Shown here: one piece after another, positions 23,275-34,837 of the stretch | Layout of the letters: every line of letters starts with the position of its first letter | How positions within the stretch are numbered: the first letter of the stretch is position 1 | NCBI GenBank assembly: GCA_023935145.1 | Contig: CM043699.1 | Coordinates: 127,358,536-127,422,535, forward strand | From: Bretschneidera sinensis | Taxonomy: Eukaryota > Streptophyta > Magnoliopsida > Brassicales > Akaniaceae | Direction of reading: 5' to 3' | Length of the DNA: 64,000 bases | The notes under the pieces: generated by a model | Database searches by the model: none | Told to the model about the DNA's origin: nothing | Seen by the model: the letters and a program-made list of their open reading frames with translations, nothing else | Program-made: the position numbers and the translations under genes

Positions 23275-24136
23275 TGTTGGGATTTGTTCAAGGATTAAAC
23301 AGGAGAAGTTCAGCATCAGACTTAGATGTGTGTGTGCCACAGCCAGCAGTAGATCCAAGTGGTCAGCTCTCCAAGTTGCACCGCGGCCCAACCTCCCCAA
23401 GCTGTGGTGCCCAGAAAGGATGAAGAATGGAGGAGTTCTGCCCCTGTGTGCGCCGTGGCCTGCCCTGCTATGGGCCGCGTCGCCAGGCACACCTGGAGCA
23501 TGGTTTTTAGCCTCTTGTGATGGTGTGTGGGACTTGGTTAAAATGTACAGGATTACTTAGACTCTTAGAGAGCCATGGGTCTTTGGTTCTTGAGATCTAA
23601 GGGTTGAGATTGATCTCAAAGATTGGATGAGGAAGTCATTGCCCTATATAAAGGGTCATCTAGCTTCAATTAAAAAAGTGAGAACAATATATAAGATCAT
23701 CATACAAGAGAATTTAAGTGCAAGTGTGAGAGTGAAAATACACAAAACACAAGAGAGGTACTAGAATAGATCTCTTAAAGAGAGGCTGGTTATTTAGATA
23801 GAAAGTAGATTAGATTGGGGATTTAAGGGCTTTGTAATTAGAATTTTCTTGGGGAAAATTCTAGGGAAACATTAGTCCTTATCACTTTCTTTTTTCTCTG
23901 CTTTAATACTTCAAGAATAAGAAGATTCTTGAAGAGGTGTTGCTGTAATTGTAAGAACTCATTGATTTAGTGCAGAAAGCTCGGAGGAGCTCACGGGGAC
24001 GTAGGCACATTGCCGAACTTCGATAACAATTGCTTGTGTTCTTTCTTTGATTGGTTTGTTTCTGTTCATTACAAGTCATTCTAGACTTGGGTGTTTGGAA
24101 GATCACCACCTGGGCATCTTGAGGTGATTTTCAACA
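23275..24136 (+). repeat. 5' LTR of the full-length copia element
   Basis: 862 bp, TGTTGGGATTTG to TTTTCAACA. TATA box CTATATAAAG at about 23644-23653. The 23330-23490 stretch upstream is GC-rich with words such as CCGCGGCC and TGGGCCGCG. The two LTRs differ mostly within this GC-rich block and are very alike downstream of it, as expected if methylated CpG sites decay fastest. Confidence 0.93.
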
Positions 24137-24150
24137 GTGGCATCAGAGCT
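24137..24150 (+). other. iMet primer-binding site
   Basis: GTGGCATCAGAGCT directly after the LTR; TGGCATCAGAGC differs from the canonical site by one base. Confidence 0.85.
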
Positions 24151-24384
24151 GTGGTTCAACAACAGCTGGTATCAGAACAAGAACAGTGGGTATTGGAGCA
24201 AGACTCTAAGAATCAAAGGTCAACTTCTTGGGTGATTCAAGAACGGTGCTGGGATCAAGATCTGATCGGGTTCTTGAGGGTGATTCAAGAACGGTGTGGG
24301 ATCAAGATTTGATCGAGTTCTTGAGATTTAGAAGTTGGAAAAAAATCATGGGTGCTGCATAAATCTTGGGATTTTCTCCACAAG

Positions 24385-27300
24385 ATGGGTTCAAATTTCA
24401 TTGTTGAGAAGTTTGATGGAAAGGGAGACTTTTCCCTTTGGAAGTGGAAAATCAAAGCGGTTCTTACACAACAAAAGGTAGACTTGGTTATTGGAGAAAA
24501 TGACGCTTTTCCAGCAAGTATCACAGAGGTCCAGTGGAATGAGATGAGGAAGATGGCAATAGCACCATCTTTCTACACATGTCAGATAGTGTCAGAAGGG
24601 AGTGCAGAGACTCTGAAGATCCAGCTGCCATATGGAAGAAACTAAATGAGTTGTTTCTTACAAAAACTCTCTCTAATAAGATTTATCTTCTTAAAAGAAT
24701 CTTTTCTTTTAAAATGGATCCTAATAAAGAGTTGCAAGATAATTTTAATGTGTTTAATAAACTAGTTCAAGATTTGGCTAGTTATAGTATAACATTCCCG
24801 GATGAACAATTGGCTGTTATGTTATTGAATTATCTTCCTGATTATTTTGAAAGTTTGATTAATGCTATTGAATATGGAAGAGATACACTAACCAAGGAAA
24901 TTGTGATCAATGCTGTAAGGGCTCATGATTTCAAAGCCAAGATGAGAGAAGCATCAAGCGGAGAAGAGTTATTTGTTAGGAGAAGGCCAGCAACTCAGAA
25001 TGGCAGTAGCATCCATGGCAACTACCGGGAGAGATTAAAGGGTAGAGAGCAGAGCCATGGGAGATCACATTCTAAACCGAAGTTTGGAAGGAAGCGATGC
25101 TACTACTATAATAAGGAGACTCATTTCATGAAAGATTGCAAGACGAAGTTGTGGGATGAGAGAGGAAGAAGCCATACCTACAATGGAGAGGCTTCGATTG
25201 CAAAAGGAGAACAGTAAGATGATGTTCTTGTCATGTGCTCAAATGTGAGCAGGAGGCAAAGCAGCGAGAGATGAATCCTAGATTCCGGGTGCACTTATCA
25301 CATGTGCCCTCACAGGGATTGGTTTAAGAATTTCAAGGAAATCAATTATGTAAAGGTTTTCTTGGGGAATGATACTTTTTGCCAACTAAGGGGGATAGGA
25401 GACATCCAATTGAGGATGTTTGATAGTCACAAGGCTGTTGAGGAATGTGAGGTATTTTTTGGATTTGAGAAGAAATTTGATCTCATTGAGGCAACTAGAT
25501 TCCACGGGGTATATATACAAAGCAGAGGGAGAAAAGATCAAGGTAACTAAGGGATCTTTGATAGTGATCAAAGCAGAAATAAAGGATGGTCTCTATGAGA
25601 TGATCAGAGAGACAGAAATCAAGGATCAAGCAGCAAGCTTAATGGCTGAGATGGATAAGGCAGTACTTTAGCACAATTTCTTGGGACACATGAGCGAAAA
25701 AGGGCTACAAGTGCTCAGCAAGAATGGTCTACTTGATTGTGACAAGGTAGAGAAACTTGATTTTTGCGAATGTTGCATTCTTGGGAAGCAACATAGGGTC
25801 AGCTTCAACACCGGAGTGCACAAGTCTAAGGGTATTCTTGACTACATTCATGCGGATCTTTGGGGGCCAGCAAGAACACCAACACATAGAGGTAATCGTT
25901 ACTTTCTATCTTTAATTGATGATTATTCTAAACAGGTTTGGGTTTATTTGCTTAAAAATAAATCAGATGCTTTGAATAAATTTGTGGTGTGAAAAAAGTT
26001 GCTAGAGACTCAAACAGGCAGGGTAGTTAAGGTGTTAAGAATCGATAATGGCTTAGAATGTTTTAATAAGGATTTTGGTAAATTCTGTAAGTTAAATGGG
26101 ATTCTAAGACATAGAACGGTTGTGAAAACCCCTCAGCAAAATGGAGTTACTGAGAGTATGAATAGAACCCTTATAGAAAAGGTTAGGTGAATGTTAATTG
26201 GGTCCGGTTTACCAAAATATTTTTGGGAGCTGTGTCTACTTCTGCATATTTGGTTAATAGATCACTATTTAGGGCTTTAGACCTTAAGACTCCCAAGGAG
26301 ATGTGGAGTGGGAAACCCCTTGTATTGAACAACCTTAGAACTTTTGGATGTGTTGCGTTTGCACATCAAAAGGATGACAAACTTAGTCCAAGGTCTAGAA
26401 AATGTGAGTTTCTAGGGTATGGTGATGGGGTTAAGGGGTATAGGTTGTGGTCTTTAGAGCCAAACGAAACAAAACTCATAATAAGTAAGGATGTCATTTT
26501 TAATGAATTGTTATTTTCCTATTTAGAGAAAACTAACCCTGCAGGGGATAGTGAGAAAACTAGTTTGGTATTTGTGGAGCATAGCATCAAAGAAAATTTT
26601 GTTCAGGTAGAGCAAGGAAGGCAATAGGGTTCAGATCAGATAGAGCCAATTGATGAAAGTCAAGCTCAGGACACTCATGAAGAGGCTGAACTAGAAAGAG
26701 ATGATGCAGCAAGTCAAAATGACTATTAGCTCACAAGGGACCGGGAAAAGAGGGTGGTCAAACCACCTTTGAGATATAGTTTTGCGGATGCTAATGTAGC
26801 AGCTCCTTATTCAGAAAGAAGGGTTGAACCAGAAACTTACATAGATGCCATGGAATGTAAGGATTCGTCAAAATGGCAGCTAGCTATGGAGGAAGAAATG
26901 AATTCTTTGAGGAAAAATAACCCATGGGAATTGGTGCGCAAACCAGAAAAATAGAGAGTTGTAGATTGTAAATGGATTTACAAGATCAAAGAAGGGAACA
27001 CTCTAGGGGATTAAGTCTGGTATAAGGCTAGGCTGGTGGTGAAGGGGTTCACACAAAAAGAAGGCATAGATTTCACCGAAATATTCTCACCAGTTGTGAA
27101 ATACCAGACGATAAGGATAGTGTTAGCAATGGTGGTCCAATTTAATTGGGAAATCGAGCAAATGGATGTGAAGACAGTGTTCTTACATGGAGAGCTTGAT
27201 GAGACCATCTATATGAGGCAACCCGAAGGCTACGAGAAAGGAAGGTAGGGAGATTTGGTGTACCAATTGAAGAAATCTCTCTATGGCCTAAAGCAATCAC

Positions 27301-28344
27301 CTCGACAATGGAATAAGAGGTTTGATTCCTTTGTAACTAGCTTGGGTTTCATGAGGAGTTACTATAATTCGTGTTTTTACTACAAGGGGCACAAGGTGGG
27401 AACAGCAAGGAGAGGATAGAAGAATTGAAGTCTCAACTCAGTTTAGAGTTTGAGATGAAGGATCTTGGCCATGCACAAAAGATGCTTGAGATGAGTATAT
27501 CCAAGAAAGGGAGAGAAACAGATTGAAGATTGCTCAGACTTCCTACATAGAAAAAATGATATCTAAGTTTTCTATGGAAGATAGCAAACCAGTGAAGGTT
27601 CCCCTTGCTAGTCATTTTAAGTTCTCCAGCGATCAATGTCTGAGATCGGAGGCGGAGAAGAAGGAAATGGAAAAGGTCCCTTACTCTAGTGCGGTTGGAT
27701 CAATCATGTTCATTATGGTAAGCACTAGACCTGACATTGCTCATGCAATGAGTGTTTTCAGTAGGTTTATGAGTAATCCTAGAAAGGAGCATTGGCTTGG
27801 GATAAATTGGTTGCTAAGGTACTTGAACGGAAGCCCAGATGTGGGGATGGTTTATGAGAAGAGGGTTAAGTCCATATATCTAGAAGGTTATGCGGATTCG
27901 GACTATAGAGCATACCAAGATAAAAGAAGATCGATTACCTCCTACTTCTTCAACTTAAATGGATGTTATATAAGTTGGAAGGCTCAGTTACAACTGGTGA
28001 TAGCACTCTCAACAACCGAGGCTGAGTACATAGCGGTTACTGAAGCCATTAAGGAGGCTATGTGGTGCAAAGGGTTGTTGGAAGAGTTGAAAGTCCTAAA
28101 AGAGTAGGTGGTGGTGTATTCGAATAGCCAAAATGTGTTGCATTTATGCAAGAATCCAGTGTTCCATGAGAGGATAAAGCATATGGATGTTCGGTATCAC
28201 TTCATTCGAGAAAATGTTACGGAATGATGCATTCATGTGGACAAGGTAGCCAAGGAAGAAAATCCTGCAGATTTAAGTACTAAAGTTCTACCTCTAAGTA
28301 AGTTCAATCATTGCTTTGAACTTCTTAGGATTGGAGTCGATTGA
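24385..28344 (+). pseudogene. Copia gag-pol polyprotein, decayed
   Basis: Gag starts MGSNFIVEKFDGKGDFSLWK, shifts near 24600 and continues to a zinc knuckle whose second Cys is lost (CYYYNKETHFMKDC). The protease region lies near 25270-25480. GAG-pre-integrase (MSEKGLQVLS, CECCILGKQHR) and the integrase core (YIHADLWGPA about 25845, LRIDNGLE about 26036, NGVTESMNRT about 26143) follow. RT has [35 protein letters not shown] and [14 protein letters not shown]; about 50 bases that encode the YVDD block in C2 are missing at 27400/27401. RNase H shows STTEAEYIAVTEAIKEA, ending ELLRIGVD. At least eight stops or shifts. Confidence 0.9.
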
Positions 28345-28425
28345 TATAGTAACTCAAGTTGAGTTTGGATACTGAGTTCTCTGCACAATGGATTCAGGTT
28401 TAATCGCTTAGACAAAGGTAGAGAT

Positions 28426-29282
28426 TGTTGAGATTTGTCCAAGGATTAAACAGGCTTGGAAGTGTGCGCTGCGGCCCAGCCTTGTGCACTGCGACTAGCA
28501 GCAAGTGCAAGTGGTCAGCTTTCCAGGCCGAACCATGGCCCGACCTCCCCAAGCTTCGGCGCCCAGAAAGGATGAAGAATGGAGGAGTTTTGCCCCTGTG
28601 TGCACCGCGGCCTGCCCTGTTATGGGCCGCGGCGCCAGGAACACCTGGAGCATGGTTTTCAACCTCTTGTGATGGTGCGTGGGACTTGGTTAAAATGCAC
28701 AGTATTACTTAGACTCTTAGAGAGCCATGGGTCTTTGGTTCTTAAGATCTAAGGGTTGAGATTGATCTCAAAGATTGGATGAGGAAGTCATTGCCCTATA
28801 TAAAGGGTCATCTAGCTTCAATTAAAAAAGTGAGAAAAATATACAAGATCATCATACAAGAGAATTTAAGTACAAGTGTGAGAGTGCAAAGACACAAAAC
28901 ACAAGAGAGGCACTATAATAGATCTCATAAAAAGAGGCTGGTTGTTTAGAGAGAGAGTATATTAGATTGGGGATTTAAGGGCTTTGTAATTGGAATTTTC
29001 TTGGGGAAAATTCCAGGGAAACACTAGTCCTTATCACTTTCTTTTTCCTCTTTTTCATTCTTTAAGAACAAGAAGATTCTTGAAGAGGTATTGCTGTAAT
29101 TGTAAGAACTCATTGATTTAGTGCAGAGAGCTCGAAGGAGCTCACGGGGACATAGGCACATTGCCGAACCTTGATAATAATTGTCTGTGTTCTTTCTTTG
29201 ATTGGTTTGTTTCTGTTCATTACAAGTCATTCTCGGGTGTTTGGAAGATCACCACCTGGGTATCTTGAGGTGATTTTCAACA
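28426..29282 (+). repeat. 3' LTR of the full-length copia element
   Basis: 857 bp, beginning TGTTGAGATTTG and ending TTTTCAACA. Preceded by a purine-rich tract 'gacaaaggtagagat' that is the likely polypurine primer. GC-rich block 28455-28640 contains CCGCGGCC and GGGCCGCGGC; TATA box near 28797. Confidence 0.93.
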
Positions 29283-29287
29283 ACATG

Positions 29288-30235
29288 AAAATCAATTTAG
29301 AAAATTTTCACATTCAAAAACTCAAGAAAAAGTCGTTTTTTTGAAAAATCAACTTGACCCAGTCGACTGGGTACTTGATCCAATTTACTGAAAAATCTCC
29401 AGAAGTATTCTGCCACTTTACCCAATTGACTGGGTACTTTATACTAGTCGACTAGTGCCCCTGATATAGCCCCCAGTCGACTGGTAACCCATTTTCCCAC
29501 AAAATATTTTGAAAAAAAAATCAACTTTTTCATTCCAAATCACTTTGAATCCTCAAGAAATTCCCAAATCTTTTAGAATTCAAGTTTTTCCTAAATTTTT
29601 AAGATAAAACTTCACAATATCTATACCAAAAATCTTAAGTTAAAAGTTTCAATCATTAAACCTAACATAAACCTATTTTCTTGAAACCAAAACATTTTCT
29701 CAAACTTTTGTTAAGAACATCTTCTAATTTAAACCTCAAATACTCAAATCTCTAGTTTAGTAAAAATTATTGATGATTTAAAAGTATGAAGAAAATATTT
29801 TACCTTAATTTCTTTCAAGAAACCACATCTCTTTCCTTCTTTTCCTTTCCTTCTTCCCTTATTTCCTTATTTTCTTCTTCTCTCTCTTTCTTTCTCGACT
29901 CTTCTAGAGAGATCTAGTACAATGTGGGTCTCCCTCTCCCTCTCTCATCTTATTTATGCTTAAACTTTCCCCTAATTGCTTATTCATGTTTCCACTTTAC
30001 CCTCTTTCACCAACTACCCCAATTGCTCTATAAATTCTCAAAAGTTACCCCAAAATATGTTTTTATTACCAAAACTTACTTTATTTGCTTGCTTCCAAGT
30101 CCCACAAATCCAAATAAGAATTATTTATGACTAAAAATTGAACATATACAAAAATTAAACGTTGTAGCGCAAAACCTCGAAATTAAAACAATCAAACAAA
30201 AGTGTTGGGCTCTATAATGTATATACTTATAGTTT
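29288..30235 (-). repeat. X2 LTR, part 2, with CAGTCGACTG motifs
   Basis: Continues X2 after the copia insertion. Contains CCAGTCGACTGGG (about 29358), CCAATTGACTGGG (about 29420), CTAGTCGACTAG (about 29444) and CCAGTCGACTGG (about 29470). X3 has an array of the related ACAGTCGACTGT at 44045-44185 in the opposite orientation. From 29520 to 30235 the sequence is AT- and pyrimidine-rich without coding signal. Near 30200-30236 the orientation switches to X3. Confidence 0.45.
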
Positions 30236-31372
30236 TTTTAATTATATTATTTCTATTTGTTAGGTATAGTGGAGAGTAGTATAAAAGGAAATGAGGTCTC
30301 GAGACTATGAGTGGTGTAAGAGATGAGTACACCTTACTTTTAGAAAGCGTATTAAATTGTGTTATAGAAATAAAGAATGAAATTATAATTTACTTTGGTA
30401 AGATTAAATGCTAGAGTTATATGAAGAGTAAGTATATAAGATTTTGGTATGAAAATATTAAGAAGTAATGTTATAAGGATTTCGTATAAGTTGAGATGAA
30501 CGTATATGAGTTAAAGATAAATTGTTGTAGTTGTATTGGAAGTGTGCTATGAAATTGTAAAAAAAATGATTTTTTATATTGTTATGAATTTGTGATGTAA
30601 TTGATTGGTAAATGATTGATTGCATTCATTTCATCATGAATGCATATTGCATTATAATAATTGTTTGATGATATACTATTGAGGGGCAAGCGATTGGTAG
30701 GGCAAGTGATTGGTGAGGCCAATAGGTCCTTTCCCACAACGGGTGTAAGTGTACTGAAGAATATTGGACGTATAGGACCCCACTCAAAAAGGGATGAAAA
30801 GGGATCCGTTGTGTTATGATATGATATGATGATTTGGCATACCAGTACTTGGGGAAAAGTCCCCGTGATGATGAGATTATCCCAGTGAGGGGTAATGATA
30901 TGATTGTATATTTCATTGCATTACATTTCGTGGAGGCATAGTGATGATTCGCCCATCAAGGGCATGTGTTATGATTGTCCCATGAGGAACGTATGTTGTG
31001 ATTAGCCCATGAGTAGCGTGTATTGTAATTGACCTTTAATTCCCAATATTTTAATTAGAATATTTTATTTTAGAAAATCTCACCTTGATGTGTCTTTTTA
31101 GACTACTTGTACAATTTGAGTTTGATTAAGTTCATTTTAGGGCTGTAAAATTTAGAAACAAGTAATTAAAGGAGGTTTAGTATTAAAGGCTTATACTGAG
31201 GGAAAATTTTGGAAATTTTAAGAAGTGTTCAAGTAGGTTGTGAGAGAATTATAAAGTGAGATGATGATTTTAGAGTTTTAAGAAAAGCTTTGTGGTGGAA
31301 AACAAAAAGATGTGTAAATTTAAGGGGCGATTTTGTAATAAAAGAAAAGTTTGTCTATAAATAGGAGGGAGG
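30236..31372 (+). repeat. X3: LTR sequence left of solo LTR Z
   Basis: Matches 44440-45300 in the same orientation (the 'gcaagtgattggtgaggccaa' / 'gcgagtgatggctgaagccgg' zone and the 'tggggaaaagtcc' zone), so part of this is a second X LTR. From about 31100 it reads like a U3 leading to a TATA box, 'tctataaataggaggg' at 31353-31368. It is broken immediately downstream of that TATA by solo LTR Z. No coding sequence. Confidence 0.5.
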
Positions 31373-31746
31373 TGTAATACTCGTAATCGTAAAGTAAGGG
31401 TAAAGAAGTAATTTAATAAATATGACATAAAATTAAAATAATATATATATATACGCGAAGGATTTAGTATTGAATAAAGAAATTCTTTTGAAAAAAAAAT
31501 GGAAAGATAGCGGTGTAGTTACAAAGGAAATAAATAAAAAAAAAAATTTTGACGTATCCAGTTTGGAAAAAGGAGAAAAAAAAAAGAAAAGTTTTGTTTT
31601 TCAAACAAACAAAAACATCGTAACAGGTGAACGTGGCAGGAGGTGTTGCCACCTGCTACCAAGAGAAATGAGAAGTGTGCATGTTTGACAAGTCACAAAA
31701 ACATGGCAGCTTGAGAATTGGGGGAGGGTGAAGTGCTATGCTGAAG

Positions 31747-31750
<4 letters not shown>

Positions 31751-31802
<52 letters not shown>
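31751..31802. repeat. (TA)n microsatellite, about 26 units
   Basis: Uninterrupted alternating T and A within LTR Z. Confidence 0.97.
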
Positions 31803-31806
<4 letters not shown>

Positions 31807-32659
31807 ATTTTTACTTTACTTATTTTTTCTTAGTAAATCTTTGGTTTTCTCCTTTCCTCAATTCAAACTGCTCTATTTCTTTAAACACTTGAGGACCGAA
31901 AGAAAGGTTGAAAGAGCAAATTTTTGAAGGGGTTTATGGGAGAATTTTATAGAGAATCACGAGAAGTGCTAAGAAAAACAAAAGGTAATAACGTGAAGTT
32001 TATTTTTGAAATTTTGCATATATGAAATTTCCTGGAATTCAAAGTGGGAATTTTCGAAGGGTCTAAACTATGGAAGAATTGAAGAAATAACTAGAATTTT
32101 TAATATAAATATTATATCAGGTGTTGACGATTAGCAACCAGGGGAAATTGCTTAGAGGAACGGGAAACGCAATGAGGTGATTCACGGGTAGCTCTAAGTG
32201 CTACATGGTGAGTTAGATTTACTTTAAGTAATCTAGATTAAAATAAAATATCTAGTGATAATATTAAAATAAATTATTAGCTTAGGCTTTGGTGGTAGAT
32301 AAAAAATTAATTGATAGATATGATAGGAGTTTCGAACTTGCAGAAAATTATTATGTGAGAAATAATATTTTTTTGGAATAATAAGTTGATTTAATAATAA
32401 AAGCGATAAATGAAATTTTTGATGAGCTATGGTTGATGTTTTGATATGAATTATGAGGAGATGAAATTTAGTAGATCTTGACAAACTATGATGGATGATT
32501 TGATATGACTAATGAGGAGAGGAATTTAGTGAAATTTCTTTCAATAATAATTTGAGAATAATCAAGATAGTCAATTTAAATATTTAAATTCATGTTTGTT
32601 GTTATATTATTGCTCATATGCGTATTTCAATCATTTTCCATATGCATATGCATTAAATA

Positions 32660-32855
32660 AAAGAACCAGGAAGGGGCCGGTCTAATTGAAAAACCATGAC
32701 AGCCGGTATATGTTGGAAATAAAGGAAAACTGTGACAGTCGGTATTTGCTAGAAATAAATGAAAACCATGACAGCCGGTATATACGGGAAATAAATACCA
32801 TGATAGTCGATATATGCTGGAAATAAAGAACCGGGAGGGGGCCGGTCTAAGATAA
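32660..32855 (+). repeat. Short tandem repeat in LTR Z
   Basis: Four to five diverged copies of a ~36-40-bp unit containing 'catgacagccggtatat' and 'ggaaataaa', bracketed by two copies of an 'aaccggga-gggggccggtct' box (32663-32683 and 32827-32850). Confidence 0.75.
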
Positions 32856-33040
32856 AAATATGTCGACATGTGGGAAGACATTCCCTAATAATAATTCATA
32901 CATTGCGTCTATTTTAAATATTGATTGCATTACCGAAATGCTAAAGTATTGTTTGTTATTATGAATTCATTCATAGATGAATGAGTCTCACAGAGAGACA
33001 GTTATGGTGAGAAAGAAACCTAGAAGTGTGATATGATAAG

Positions 33041-34630
33041 TGATGAATGAATATTTGTCATAGTATTTTGTATGTTTTTCAAGTATTTATTCATATGTTT
33101 AGCTTAGGAATTTGTTACTTTGAGTTATTTTACAGGTTCACAAGCATTTGGAAAGGAGTTTCACTAAATTGCGAGAATTGCCCGTACAGATCAATCATTT
33201 TTATGGATTAAACTATATTGATTCAAGAAGAACCAGGAGATGAGCCATATATGCTTGAAAATATCTAGATATCCATTTTCTGGATAATTTATGGCTCATA
33301 AATATGATTTTTCTAGAGAAAGTTATAGCAGTTTTAGTAGACAAAGGTCAGGCTATGCGTGATTTCAGCGTGGCAGAAGTGTCATTTTGTGGATTAAATT
33401 ATATTGATTCAGGAAGAACCAGGAGATGAGCTATATATGTTTGGAAAGATCTGGATGTCTATTTTCTGGAGACTTTTACGGCTCATAAATATGATTTTTC
33501 TAGAGAAAGTTATGGTAGTTTTAGTAGACAAAGGTCAGGCAGAACCAGGTCTGGACAGCATCAGAAGCACACGGCCTGAACAGAAACCCTAGGGTGACTT
33601 TTCTGTCTACAAAACCATCTCCATACAGCTATATATAGGAATTTTACATTCAGAGAATGGAGTTCTGGAAGAGACAACGGTAGTTCTTGGAGAGATATTA
33701 TCAAGAGGAGTTTTGGGAGATTGAAGGAGGAAACGGTTTCTTTCATCAAGATGGTTTATCAAGAGATTGAAGACGAAAATCAATCACTTCAAGACTTTGA
33801 GGATTCATCTTGTAATTCTGGAAGAAATTCTGTTGTTGCTCCTTTTATCCTTCAATATGCTTATAACCCTAGTATTTGAATTCTGTGATTGGGATTTAAA
33901 CATGAGCGGCTGAACACATTGTTGGGCGTTTGGCTTAGCTGCCTTGATTGTTTTGGATATTTTGGTGCATTTAGTTTTATGAAATTTTTCAGATTATTTC
34001 TTATTCAATATCTTTCATATCTTTGATTATTGCTTATGGATTGGCTATCTATTATTGATAGTTAAGGTTAATATTTGAGATTAGGTTGAGGACAAATCAT
34101 CTAGACCTAAATAGGCTTTCTTGAATAGGAATTTAAATCAAGATTCAAATCAAATTGTGATTAGGTGGTTGCGTTTTCCTTATACTTAATTTAACTAATT
34201 AATTGATGAACACAATCCATGGAATTTAATTAATTAGTTATAAATTGAGAATAAACACGATCAATGGCATTCTCTAGTCTTAACGGAAATACCAATAATC
34301 TTGGATGTTGATTAATTCTTTATGTTCACCAAATGTTCCAATTCATGATTGGATAGCAAGCTAAACTCCCAATTGTTCTCTTTGATTATACTCATCTCTT
34401 CATAATTCGTTTTGTTTAATTTACTTAATTGCTTTTATTTCAATTTTCTCTTCACCAATCTTTTAATTAGAGTGTTTAGGATTTAATTTTAGAGTTTATT
34501 TTAGTAATTTTAAGAACATAATTTAGGATTTAAACCACTGCTATTCCTTGAGAGATCGACCTCGAGAGTAAACTCATTGCAATACTATTTCTGATTCGTG
34601 CACTTGCGAGCATTTAAAATTTGCACATCA
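33041..34630 (+). repeat. G1: 5' LTR with internal tandem duplication
   Basis: 1590 bp, TGATGAATGAATATTTG to GCACATCA. It is longer than the 3' LTR (1448 bp) because a ~186-bp segment (about 33195-33380 and 33381-33543) is duplicated in tandem; the 3' LTR has one copy. TATA box CTATATATAG near 33628. The duplication lies directly upstream in U3. Confidence 0.92.
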
Positions 34631-34633
34631 AGT

Positions 34634-34655
34634 TTTTGGCGCCATTGTCGAGGAA
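34634..34655 (+). other. G1: tRNA-Asp-type primer-binding site
   Basis: TTTTTGGCGCCATTGTCGAGGA region following the LTR by a few bases; TGGCGCC is intact and the rest has two to three changes from the tRNA-Asp complement. Confidence 0.8.
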
Positions 34656-34837
34656 TTGGCGTTTAATTCTTTAGTTATTTTCTTTGTTTTTATTTTTTAT
34701 TTTTTATTTCTTTTATTTTGTCAAATTTTCTTTATTTGCTTCTTGATTTTCTTGATTTAAATTGGCATTAATTTGTTTCTTGATGCTCGCTCTCTTGATT
34801 CCTGGTAGCCTAATTTTTCTTTTGTTTTCTTCAGGTA

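Larger units (their letters stand above)
23275..29282 (+). mobile_element. Full-length Ty1/copia element, TSD ACATG
   Basis: 6008 bp with LTRs 23275-24136 and 28426-29282, flanked by ACATG at 23270-23274 and 29283-29287. Order: LTR, iMet primer-binding site, leader, gag, protease, integrase, RT, RNase H, short 3' region, LTR. Pol order is copia type. It is the reference for the C0, C0', C1 and C2 fragments. It sits in inverted X2 LTR sequence. Structurally complete but coding-dead: many stops, and the RT catalytic site is deleted. Confidence 0.95.

Noticed and set aside
23257..23560. ORFs in a GC-rich block, also at 28425-28712
   Set aside because: Part of the copia LTR U3, upstream of TATA; the two LTR copies do not keep a common reading frame.
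31630..31665. Inverted repeat 'ggcaggaggtg...cacctgctacc' as a terminator hairpin
   Set aside because: Imperfect, inside LTR Z in a eukaryotic genome; no reason to call a terminator.
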